Positions 1 through 8,371 of a stretch of 49,926 nucleotides of DNA are shown here, piece after piece. The DNA is from Rubrivivax sp. Lineage in GTDB: Bacteria; Pseudomonadota; Gammaproteobacteria; Burkholderiales; Burkholderiaceae_C. Positions within the stretch are counted from its first letter, which is position 1, and each line of letters begins with the position of its first letter. A program made the position numbers and the translations under genes. The DNA is taken from contig JALORQ010000001.1 in NCBI GenBank assembly GCA_025458805.1, forward strand, positions 1 through 49,926, given 5' to 3'. The notes beneath the pieces are model-generated. The model made no database searches and was not told where the DNA came from. It worked only from the letters and a program-made list of their open reading frames with translations.

Positions 1-4
1 CGGC

Positions 5-1171
5 GTGCTGCACTCGCTGTCGGGCACGATGGCGATCTCCGAGACGGTGCTCAAGGACACCGTGCTGATGGCGATCGACGAGATCAACGCCAAGGGCGGT
101 CTGCTGGGCAAGAAGCTCGAGCCGGTGGTCGTCGATCCGGCATCGAACTGGCCGCTGTTCGCCGAGAAGGCGCGACAGCTGCTGACCAAGGACAAGGTCG
201 CGGTCGTCTTCGGCTGCTGGACCTCGGTCAGCCGCAAGAGCGTGCTGCCGGTCTTCGAGGAGCTCAACGGCCTGCTCTTCTACCCGGTGCAGTACGAGGG
301 CGAAGAGCTGAGCCGCAACGTCTTCTACACCGGCGCCGCGCCCAACCAGCAGGCGATCCCGGCGGTCGAGTACCTGATGAGCAAGGACGGCGGCAGTGCC
401 AAGCGCTTCGTGCTGCTCGGCACCGACTATGTCTACCCGCGCACGACGAACAAGATCCTGCGCGCCTTCCTGAAGTCCAAGGGCATCCCCGACAGCGACA
501 TCATGGAGGAGTACACGCCCTTCGGCCACAGCGACTACCAGTCGATCATCGCGAAGATCAAGCGGTTCGCCAGCGAAGGCAAGAAGACCGCCGTCATCTC
601 GACGATCAACGGCGACAGCAACGTGCCGTTCTACAAGGAGCTCGGCAACCAGGGCCTGAAGGCCACCGACGTGCCGGTGGTCGCGTTCTCGGTCGGCGAG
701 GAAGAGCTGCGCGGCGTCGACACCAAGCCGCTGGTCGGCCATCTGGCGGCATGGAACTACTTCATGTCGATCAAGAACCCGACCAACGACGAGTTCATCA
801 AGAAGTGGAGCGCCTACGCGAAGGCCAAGAACATCGCCGGCCACAAGGACCGCCCGCTGACCAACGACCCGATGGAGGCCACCTACATCGGCATCAACAT
901 GTGGGCCCAGGCAGTCAACAAGGCCAAGAGCACCGACGTCGACAAGGTGCGCACCGCGATGTACGGGCAGACCTTCAACGCGCCGTCGGGCATCGTCAGC
1001 AAGATGGACGAGAAGAACCACCACCTGCACAAGAGCGTGTTCATCGGCGAGGTGCGCGCCGACGGGCAGTTCAACGTCGTCTGGAAGACCCCGGGCCCGG
1101 TGGTCGCCGACCCGTGGAGCGACTTCATCCCCGAGAACAAGGGCAAGAAGAACGAGCCGGCCGCCAAGTGA
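5..1171 (+). CDS. urtA: Urea ABC transporter substrate-binding protein (5' end truncated by window edge)
   Basis: Translation LHSLSGTMAISETVLKD...GCWTSVSRKSVLPVFEELNGLLFYPVQYEGEE is typical of UrtA. It is followed by permease and ATPase genes in urt order. The true start lies before the window. Confidence 0.93.
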   Translation: MLHSLSGTMAISETVLKDTVLMAIDEINAKGGLLGKKLEPVVVDPASNWPLFAEKARQLLTKDKVAVVFGCWTSVSRKSVLPVFEELNGLLFYPVQYEGEELSRNVFYTGAAPNQQAIPAVEYLMSKDGGSAKRFVLLGTDYVYPRTTNKILRAFLKSKGIPDSDIMEEYTPFGHSDYQSIIAKIKRFASEGKKTAVISTINGDSNVPFYKELGNQGLKATDVPVVAFSVGEEELRGVDTKPLVGHLAAWNYFMSIKNPTNDEFIKKWSAYAKAKNIAGHKDRPLTNDPMEATYIGINMWAQAVNKAKSTDVDKVRTAMYGQTFNAPSGIVSKMDEKNHHLHKSVFIGEVRADGQFNVVWKTPGPVVADPWSDFIPENKGKKNEPAAK

Positions 1172-1190
1172 CGGCGGGCGGGCAGTCCTC

Positions 1191-2789
1191 GTGAGGAGCG
1201 ACCTCGTCTGGCGGCTGCTGCGGGCCTGGCTCGCGGCGGCCTGCCTGGTCGCGCTGCCGGCGGCGGCCTGGGCGCTGTCGCCGGCCCAGGCGGCGCGCAT
1301 CGCCGCCGGCGAGACCGACGACCGCCTGGCCGCGCTGGCCGAGGCGGTCGCGTCCGGGGACCCGGCCCTCGCCCCGTTCCTGCAGGCGCTGCTGGCCGAC
1401 GAGGTGAAGGTCGCGGGGGGCCGTGCGTTCGTGGTGCGCGACGGCCGCGCCATCGAAGCCGCCAGCGGCGTCGAGACCGCGCTGCCCGACGGCGCCGAGG
1501 ACGTCGTCAACAACAACCGGATGCGGCGCGAGCTGCAGGCGGCGCTCGCGGCGCTCAAGCTCTTCTCGCCCGACCGCGCGCTGCGCGCGGCCGCGATCGT
1601 CGAGCTCAAGGACCAGGTCGACGAGTCCAGGCTCGGCCTGGTCGACCGGGCGCTGGCGGCCGAGACCGACGCGGCGCTGAGGGAGCAGCTCGGGCAGCTG
1701 CGCGCCGCCGTGCTGATCTCGTCGGACGACCGCGCCAAGCGGCTCGAGGCGGCACGGCTGCTCGCCGACAGCGGCCAGCCCGCGACGCGCGCGCTGCTCG
1801 GCGAGCGCCTCGCCGCCGAGACCGACCCGCAGGTGCGCGCGGCGATCGCGGCGTCGCTCGCCGACGTCGAGGCGCGGCTGGCGTGGGGCGAGCGCCTGGG
1901 CGTGCTGTTCGCCGGCATCAGCCTCGGCTCGATCCTGATGCTGGTGGCGCTCGGGCTGGCCATCACCTACGGGCTGATGGGCGTCATCAACATGGCGCAC
2001 GGCGAGCTGATGATGATCGGCGCCTACGCGACCTACGTCGTGCAGAACCTCTTCCGCCAGCACCTGCCGGGCCTCTTCGACGCCTACGTGCTGGCGGCGA
2101 TACCGGCCAGCTTCCTCGCCGCCGCGTTGGTCGGCGCGGTGCTCGAGCGCAGCGTGATCCGCTGGCTCTACGGGCGGCCGCTCGAGACGCTGCTGGCCAC
2201 CTGGGGCATCAGCCTGATCCTGATGCAGGCCGTGCGCAGCGTCTTCGGCGCGCAGAACGTCGGCGTCGAGAACCCGTCGTGGCTCTCGGGCGGGGTGCAG
2301 GTGCTGCCGAATCTGACGCTGCCGTACAACCGGATCGCCATTCTCGTCTTCGCCGCGCTGGTGCTGGCGGCGGTGGCGCTGCTCATCGCGCGCACGCGGC
2401 TCGGGCTGTTCGTGCGCGGCGTGACGCAGAACCGCCGCATGGCGGCCTGCGTCGGCGTCGACACCGCCCGCGTCGACACCTACGCCTTCGCGCTCGGCGC
2501 CGGGATCGCCGGGCTGGCCGGCTGCGCGCTCAGCCAGGTCGGCAACGTCGGCCCGGACCTCGGGCAGGGCTACATCGTCGACGCCTTCATGGTCGTCGTG
2601 CTGGGCGGCGTCGGGCAGCTCGCCGGCACCGTCTACGCGGGGCTCGGCCTCGGCGTCGTGAGCAAGCTGCTCGAGGGCTGGCAGGGCGCGGTGCTGGCCA
2701 AGATCATGGTGCTGGTGCTGATCGTCGTCTTCATCCAGAAGCGGCCGCAGGGGATCTTCGCCCTCAAGGGCCGGAGCGCCGAGGCATGA
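1191..2789 (+). CDS. urtB: Urea ABC transporter permease UrtB
   Basis: Long N-terminal periplasmic region followed by a LivH-like permease (ITYGLMGVINMAHGELMMIGAYATYVVQ). Located between urtA and urtC. Confidence 0.93.
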   Translation: MRSDLVWRLLRAWLAAACLVALPAAAWALSPAQAARIAAGETDDRLAALAEAVASGDPALAPFLQALLADEVKVAGGRAFVVRDGRAIEAASGVETALPDGAEDVVNNNRMRRELQAALAALKLFSPDRALRAAAIVELKDQVDESRLGLVDRALAAETDAALREQLGQLRAAVLISSDDRAKRLEAARLLADSGQPATRALLGERLAAETDPQVRAAIAASLADVEARLAWGERLGVLFAGISLGSILMLVALGLAITYGLMGVINMAHGELMMIGAYATYVVQNLFRQHLPGLFDAYVLAAIPASFLAAALVGAVLERSVIRWLYGRPLETLLATWGISLILMQAVRSVFGAQNVGVENPSWLSGGVQVLPNLTLPYNRIAILVFAALVLAAVALLIARTRLGLFVRGVTQNRRMAACVGVDTARVDTYAFALGAGIAGLAGCALSQVGNVGPDLGQGYIVDAFMVVVLGGVGQLAGTVYAGLGLGVVSKLLEGWQGAVLAKIMVLVLIVVFIQKRPQGIFALKGRSAEA

Positions 2790-3913
2790 GCGCCGTGCTG
2801 CCCGCCGCGCCGCTGGCAGCCCCCGGCACCCGGCTGCTCGGGCCGCGCGGCTGGATCGCCGTCGCCGCCGCGACGCTGGTGATCGCGGTCGGCGTGCCGG
2901 TGCTCAACCTGGCGCTGCCCGCGGGCCACCCGCTGCACTTCAGCGACTACTTCGTCAGCCTCACCGGCAAGATCCTCTGCTACGCGATCTGCGCGCTGGC
3001 GATGGACCTGATCTGGGGCTACACCGGCATCCTGTCGCTCGGCCACGGCCTGTTCTTCGCGCTCGGTGGCTACGCGATGGGCATGTACCTGATGCGCCAG
3101 ATCGGTCGCGAGGGGCAGTACCAGAGCGACCTGCCCGACTTCATGGTGTTCCTCGACTGGAAAGCGCTGCCTTGGCACTGGGCGCTGTCGGACTCGTTCG
3201 CCGCGCAGATGCTGCTCGTCGTCGCGGTGCCCGGGCTGCTGGCCTTCGTCTTCGGCTGGTTCGCCTTCCGCTCGCGCATCAAGGGCGTCTACTTCTCGAT
3301 CATCACGCAGGCGCTCACCTTCGCCGCGATGCTGCTGTTCTTCCGCAACGAGACGGGCTTCGGCGGCAACAACGGCTTCACCGACTTCAAGCGCATCCTC
3401 GGCATCCCGATCGCCACCTCCGAGATGCGGGTGGCGCTGTGCGTGATCACGGGGCTCGTGCTGATCGGCTTCTTCCTGATGTCGCGCGCCATCGTGACCA
3501 GCAAGTACGGCCGCGTGCTGCAGGCCATCCGCGACGCCGAGAGCCGCGTGATGTTCACCGGCTACGACCCGGTGGCCTACAAGCTGAGCATCTGGACGCT
3601 GTCGGCGATGATGTGCGGCGTGGCCGGCGCGCTCTACGTGCCGCAGGTGGGCATCATCAACCCGAGCGAGATGTCGCCGGCGGCCTCGATCGAGATCGCG
3701 ATCTGGGCCGCGGTCGGCGGCCGTGCGACGCTGATCGGCCCGATCATCGGCGCGGTGTTCGTCAATGGCGCGAAGAGCTGGTTCACGGTGGCGTTCCCCG
3801 AGTTCTGGCTGTTCTTCCTGGGCGCGCTGTTCATCGCGGTGACGCTGTTCCTGCCCAACGGGCTGGTCGGGCTGTGGGCGCAGCTGCGGCGCCGGGGCCG
3901 CGAGCGCCGATGA
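2786..3913 (+). CDS. urtC: Urea ABC transporter permease UrtC
   Basis: ATG at 2786 overlaps the urtB stop (ATGA). LivM-like (YAICALAMDLIWGYTGILSLGHGLFFALGGYAMGMYLM). Confidence 0.93.
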   Translation: MSAVLPAAPLAAPGTRLLGPRGWIAVAAATLVIAVGVPVLNLALPAGHPLHFSDYFVSLTGKILCYAICALAMDLIWGYTGILSLGHGLFFALGGYAMGMYLMRQIGREGQYQSDLPDFMVFLDWKALPWHWALSDSFAAQMLLVVAVPGLLAFVFGWFAFRSRIKGVYFSIITQALTFAAMLLFFRNETGFGGNNGFTDFKRILGIPIATSEMRVALCVITGLVLIGFFLMSRAIVTSKYGRVLQAIRDAESRVMFTGYDPVAYKLSIWTLSAMMCGVAGALYVPQVGIINPSEMSPAASIEIAIWAAVGGRATLIGPIIGAVFVNGAKSWFTVAFPEFWLFFLGALFIAVTLFLPNGLVGLWAQLRRRGRERR

Positions 3914-4759
3914 CGCCGGACCTGATGGCCGAAGGCGCGCGCCGGCGCGCCGACTACGAGGCGCGGCGCGCCGCCGGCGAGGGCCGCACCGCCTCGGGCG
4001 GGCGCGCCGCCGGCTACGGCCGGCCGGTTGCGCCCGACGAGCCCGACTTCGCGCAAGGCGTCGCGCTGTACCTCGACGACGTCACCGTCAGCTTCGACGG
4101 CTTCAAGGCGCTGAACAAGCTGAGCCTCGCGGTCGACCTGGGCGAGCTGCGCTGCATCATCGGCCCGAACGGCGCGGGCAAGACGACGATGATGGACTGC
4201 ATCACCGGCAAGACCACGCCCGACGAGGGCCGCATCTTCTTCGGCAGCAACATCGACCTGCTGCGCCACACCGAGCCCGAGATCGCCCAGCTCGGCATCG
4301 GCCGCAAGTTCCAGAAGCCCACGGTCTACGAGCCGCTGACGGTGTTCGAGAACCTCGAGCTCGCGCTGAAGGCCGACCGCCGCGCGCGCGCCGCGCTGTT
4401 CTCGCGGCTGTCGGGTACCGAACTCGACCGCATAGGCGAGGTGCTGCAGCTGATCCACCTGAAGGACGAGGCGCAGCGCACCGCCGGGCTGCTCAGCCAC
4501 GGCCAGAAGCAGTGGCTCGAGATCGGCATGCTGCTGATGCAGGACCCGAAGCTGCTGCTGCTCGACGAGCCGGTGGCCGGCATGACCGGAGGGTCAGCAT
4601 TCGCTGGTCGTCGTCGAGCACGACATGACCTTCGTCGACCAGCTCACCCAGGGCCGCAAGAAGGTCACGGTGCTGCACGAGGGGCGCGTGCTCGCCGAGG
4701 GCCGGCTCGACCAGGTGCAGGCCGACGAGAAGGTGGTCGAGGTCTACCTCGGCCGGTGA
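3910..4759 (+). pseudogene. urtD: Urea ABC transporter ATPase UrtD, disrupted by an internal deletion/frameshift
   Basis: ATG at 3910 overlaps the urtC stop. Frame 1 encodes Walker A (GPNGAGKTT), signature (LLSHGQKQWLEIGMLLM) and Walker B (LLLLDEPVAGMT), then turns to nonsense near 4588. The C-terminus (HSLVVVEHDMTFVDQLTQGRKKVTVLHEGRVLAEGRLDQVQADEKVVEVYLGR*) is in frame 2, ending at 4759. Confidence 0.85.
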
Positions 4760-4766
4760 ACCCGAC

Positions 4767-5459
4767 ATGCTGAAGGTCGAAGGCGTCAACCAGTACTACG
4801 GCGGCTCGCACATCCTGCGCGACATCGGCTTCGAGGCGCGGCTGGGCGAGGTCACCGTCGTGCTCGGGCGCAACGGCGTCGGCAAGACGACGCTGCTCAA
4901 GAGCCTGATGGGGGTGGTGCCAGTGAAGACCGGGCGCATCGTGCTCGGCGACGCCGAGATCACGCGCGCGACGCCGTACGAACGCGTGCGCCGCGGCATC
5001 GGCTACGTGCCGCAGGGACGCGAGATCTTCGGCCGGCTGACCGTCGACGACAACCTGCGCATGGGGCTGGCCAGCCGGCCCGCCGGCACGGCGATCCCGG
5101 CCGAGCTGTTCGAGCTCTTCCCGGTGCTGCAGCAGATGATCTCGCGCCGCGGCGGCGACCTCTCCGGCGGCCAGCAGCAGCAGCTGGCGATCGCGCGCGC
5201 GCTCGCGGCCGGGCCGAAGCTGTTGATGCTCGACGAGCCGACCGAGGGCATCCAGCCGAGCATCATCAAGGACATCGGCCGCGTGATCCGCATGCTCGCC
5301 GACCGCAAGACGATGGCCATCGTCCTCGTCGAGCAGTACTACGACTTCGCCGCCGGGCTGGCCGACCAGTACCTGGTGATGGAGCGTGGCGAGATCGTGA
5401 TGCGCGGCCGCGGCGCCGACATGGAGCGTGACGGCGTGCGGCAGCGCATGTCGATCTGA
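4767..5459 (+). CDS. urtE: Urea ABC transporter ATP-binding subunit UrtE
   Basis: MLKVEGVNQYYGGSHILRD...GRNGVGKTTLLKSLMGVVPVKTG...LSGGQQQQLAIARAL. Last gene in urt order. Confidence 0.95.
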   Translation: MLKVEGVNQYYGGSHILRDIGFEARLGEVTVVLGRNGVGKTTLLKSLMGVVPVKTGRIVLGDAEITRATPYERVRRGIGYVPQGREIFGRLTVDDNLRMGLASRPAGTAIPAELFELFPVLQQMISRRGGDLSGGQQQQLAIARALAAGPKLLMLDEPTEGIQPSIIKDIGRVIRMLADRKTMAIVLVEQYYDFAAGLADQYLVMERGEIVMRGRGADMERDGVRQRMSI

Positions 5460-5517
5460 GCCTGCCGGCCCGGGCACGCGCGGCCGGCCCCCGGCGACAC
5501 GGGGACGCCGGTCTGGG

Positions 5518-5991
5518 TCAGAGAAACCTCTCGAGGATCGCCCGCGACCGCCGGTCGAGCGCGAAGCGGTCGGCGATCCGGAAGCCGATGCCGCGGCCGT
5601 CGGTGACGAGCAGCGCGCCTTCGCCGAGGCGGCGGATGTCCTCCTCGGCCTTGAGCACCAGCGTCGTCGGCCCGCGGTCGGTGTCGACGCTCCAGGTGCT
5701 GGGGGTGGCGAAGGTGTCGACCGCGGTGATGCGCTCGATGCGCGGGGCGAACTCGCGCAGCGCGAGTTCCTCGTCGAGGATGCGGCGCCACTCGGCCGGA
5801 AGCGCCCGCGGGTCGTCGATCCAGCACACCTCGTGGCCGTCGGCGCCCACGAGCGACAAGGCCGCGTCCGGCGCGCTGAGCGGAAACGCGCGTACCGGCA
5901 CGCAGCCGACGTGGACGCTGCCGTCGACCAGCCGCAGCACGAGCCGGCCGTGATCGTCGCGTCCCAGCGCCTCGGGCCGCACGGCCGTCAC
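5518..5991 (-). CDS. DUF1854-family protein (cyanophycin-metabolism-associated type)
   Basis: GTG start at 5991 overlaps the ABC gene stop (5988-5990). Translation [25 protein letters not shown]...DDPRALPAEWRRILDEELALREFAPRIERI resembles DUF1854 proteins next to cphA genes. Confidence 0.75.
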   Translation of the reverse strand: MTAVRPEALGRDDHGRLVLRLVDGSVHVGCVPVRAFPLSAPDAALSLVGADGHEVCWIDDPRALPAEWRRILDEELALREFAPRIERITAVDTFATPSTWSVDTDRGPTTLVLKAEEDIRRLGEGALLVTDGRGIGFRIADRFALDRRSRAILERFL

Positions 5992-8252
5992 AGCGACCCC
6001 GCGGTGTGCGCCGCTGGAAGCGGCGGCGGCAGCGTGGCCGCGACGCGCGCGGCCTGGTCGGACTCCTCCTCGTCGACCTGACGCGCCTGGGCCTGGTAGA
6101 GCCGCCAGTAGGCCCCCTCGCGCGCCATCAGCTCGTCGTGCGTGCCGGTCTCGACGATCAGGCCGCGGTCCATCACGACCAGGCGGTCGGCGCGGCGCAG
6201 CGTCGACAGCCGGTGCGCGATGGCGATCGTCGTGCGGCCGCGCACCAGGTTGTCGAGCGCGGTCTGGATCTCCTTCTCGGTCTCGGTGTCGACGCTCGAC
6301 GTAGCCTCGTCGAGGATCAGGATGCGCGGGTCGATGAGCAGCGCGCGCGCGATGCTGATGCGCTGGCGCTCGCCGCCCGACAGCCCCTGCCCGCGCTCGC
6401 CCACCACCGAGTCGTAGCCGTGCGGCAGGCGCAGGATGAAGTCGTGCGCGTGGGCGGCGCGCGCCGCCGCGACGATCTCGGCGCGCGTCGCGCCGGGCTT
6501 GCCGTAGGCGATGTTCTCGGCCACCGTGCCGAAGAACAGGAAGGGCTCCTGCAGCACCAGGCCGATGTGGCGCCGCCAGTCGGCCACGCGCAGCCGCCGC
6601 AGGTCGACGCCGTCGACCTTGATCGCGCCCTCGGTCACGTCGTAGAAGCGGCAGATCAGGTTGACCAGCGTGCTCTTGCCCGAGCCGCTGTGGCCGACGA
6701 GGCCGATCATCTCGCCGGGACGGATGGCCAGGTCGAGACCGCGGATCACCGCGCGGCTGCCGTAGCGGAAGCCCACCCCCTGCAGCTCGATGCGGCCCTC
6801 GACGCGCGGCAGCGCGACCGGCTCGGCCGGCTCGGGCACGTTGCTGACATGGTCGAGGATGTCGAAGATGCGCTTGGCGCCGGCGGCGGCCTTCTGCGTC
6901 ACCGAGACGATGCGGCTCATCGAGTCGAGCCGGCCGTAGAAGCGGCCGATGTAGGCGACGAACGCGGTGAGCACGCCGACCGTGATCCGGTCCTGGCTGA
7001 CCAGCCAGATGCCGAACGCCCACACGACGAGCAGCCCGATCTCGGTGAGCAGCGAGACGGTGGGCGAGAACAGGCTCCAGGTCTTGTTGAGCCTGTCGTT
7101 GACCTCGAGGTTGCGCCGGTTGGCGTCGCGGAAGCGCTCGGACTCGCGCCGCTCCTGCGCGAAGGCCTTGACGACGCGGATGCCGGGGATGGTGTCGGCG
7201 AGCACGCTGGTGACCTCGCCCCAGACGCGGTCGATCTTCTCGAAGCCGGTGCGGAGGCGGTCGCGCACGCGGTGGATCAGCCAGCCGATCAGCGGCAGCG
7301 GCAGCAGCGTGACCAGCGCCAGCGCCGGGTCGATGCTGAACAGGATCGCCGCCGTCATCAGGATCATCAGCACGTCGGTCGCGAAGTCGAGCGCGTGCAG
7401 CGACAGGAAGACGCAGATGCGGTCGCTCTCGCTGCCGATGCGCGACATCAGGTCGCCGGTGCGCTTGTTCGAGAAGTACGACAGCGACAGCCGCAGCAGG
7501 TGGTCGAAGGTGGCGGTGCGCAGGTCGGCGCCGATGCGCTCGCTGACGATCGCGAGCAGCCAGGTGCGCGCCCAGCCCAGCCCCCAGGCCACCAGCGCCG
7601 CGCCAAGCAGACCGCCGAGCAGCGCGGCCACCAGCGCCGGGTCGATGCGCTGCCCGTTCTGGTAAGGGATCAGCACCTCGTCCATCAGCGGGATCGTCAG
7701 GTACGGGGGAACCAGCGAGGCCCCGGTCGAGCCCAGCGTGAGAAGGAAGCCGGCCAGCAGCGGCCAGCGGTAGGGATGCGCAAAGCGCCAAAGCCGCCAC
7801 AGCACCCAGGTCGACGGCGGCGTCGGGGACTCGGCGGCGTAATCGGCGGCGTCGTCGGCGTCGTCGCCTTCGCCCGCCCGGTCGTCGGCCTCGCAGGCAC
7901 CGCGCGCGACCGCACGCTCGAACCGAGCGGCCAGCCGCAGCACCTGCGGCTGCACCCCGAGCGTGAAACTCCAGCGCGCGAGGCGGCGCGCCTCGTCGTG
8001 CAGTTCGATCCAGCCGATGCCGGCGTGATCGCCGCCGCGCAGCGCGAGCGGCGGCGCCAGCGGCCACGCAGACCAGTCCGCGCTGCCCGGCGCGCGCGCC
8101 AGCAGCCGCCGGTCGGTGAGCACCAGCGCCCCGTCGGCGAACCGGAGTCGGCAGTCCAGGTCAACCGAAACCGCCTCCAGAACATTCTCGTCGGGGACGA
8201 GCGGTGCCGAATCGAGCGCGCTCGCAGAGGAGACAGCAGGCGATGGCGGCAT
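5988..8252 (-). CDS. ABC transporter, fused permease/ATPase (cyanophycin-metabolism-associated type); start could be 8324
   Basis: About 150-residue soluble N-terminus, MsbA-like TMD, and NBD with [36 protein letters not shown] and [10 protein letters not shown]. Confidence 0.88.
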   Translation of the reverse strand: MPPSPAVSSASALDSAPLVPDENVLEAVSVDLDCRLRFADGALVLTDRRLLARAPGSADWSAWPLAPPLALRGGDHAGIGWIELHDEARRLARWSFTLGVQPQVLRLAARFERAVARGACEADDRAGEGDDADDAADYAAESPTPPSTWVLWRLWRFAHPYRWPLLAGFLLTLGSTGASLVPPYLTIPLMDEVLIPYQNGQRIDPALVAALLGGLLGAALVAWGLGWARTWLLAIVSERIGADLRTATFDHLLRLSLSYFSNKRTGDLMSRIGSESDRICVFLSLHALDFATDVLMILMTAAILFSIDPALALVTLLPLPLIGWLIHRVRDRLRTGFEKIDRVWGEVTSVLADTIPGIRVVKAFAQERRESERFRDANRRNLEVNDRLNKTWSLFSPTVSLLTEIGLLVVWAFGIWLVSQDRITVGVLTAFVAYIGRFYGRLDSMSRIVSVTQKAAAGAKRIFDILDHVSNVPEPAEPVALPRVEGRIELQGVGFRYGSRAVIRGLDLAIRPGEMIGLVGHSGSGKSTLVNLICRFYDVTEGAIKVDGVDLRRLRVADWRRHIGLVLQEPFLFFGTVAENIAYGKPGATRAEIVAAARAAHAHDFILRLPHGYDSVVGERGQGLSGGERQRISIARALLIDPRILILDEATSSVDTETEKEIQTALDNLVRGRTTIAIAHRLSTLRRADRLVVMDRGLIVETGTHDELMAREGAYWRLYQAQARQVDEEESDQAARVAATLPPPLPAAHTAGSL

Positions 8253-8371
8253 GGCACGTGGCGGCGGCGGGGCGCGATTCTCGCCGATCCGGTGGCGAGC
8301 GCGGCGGTGGGACGCGCCCGACAATCGAAGACCCGGCGCCCCGTGAGGCGCCCCACGACGAGAGCGTTCGC

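Noticed and set aside
3172-3909. N-terminal part of the 533-aa ORF read as an extension of UrtD
   Set aside because: This stretch is an out-of-frame reading of urtC. UrtD begins at the ATG at 3910.
8335-8354. GGCGCCCC-GTGA-GGCGCCCC direct repeat just upstream of cphA'
   Set aside because: Short GC-only repeat in a very GC-rich region; could be chance, with no second copy near other genes.
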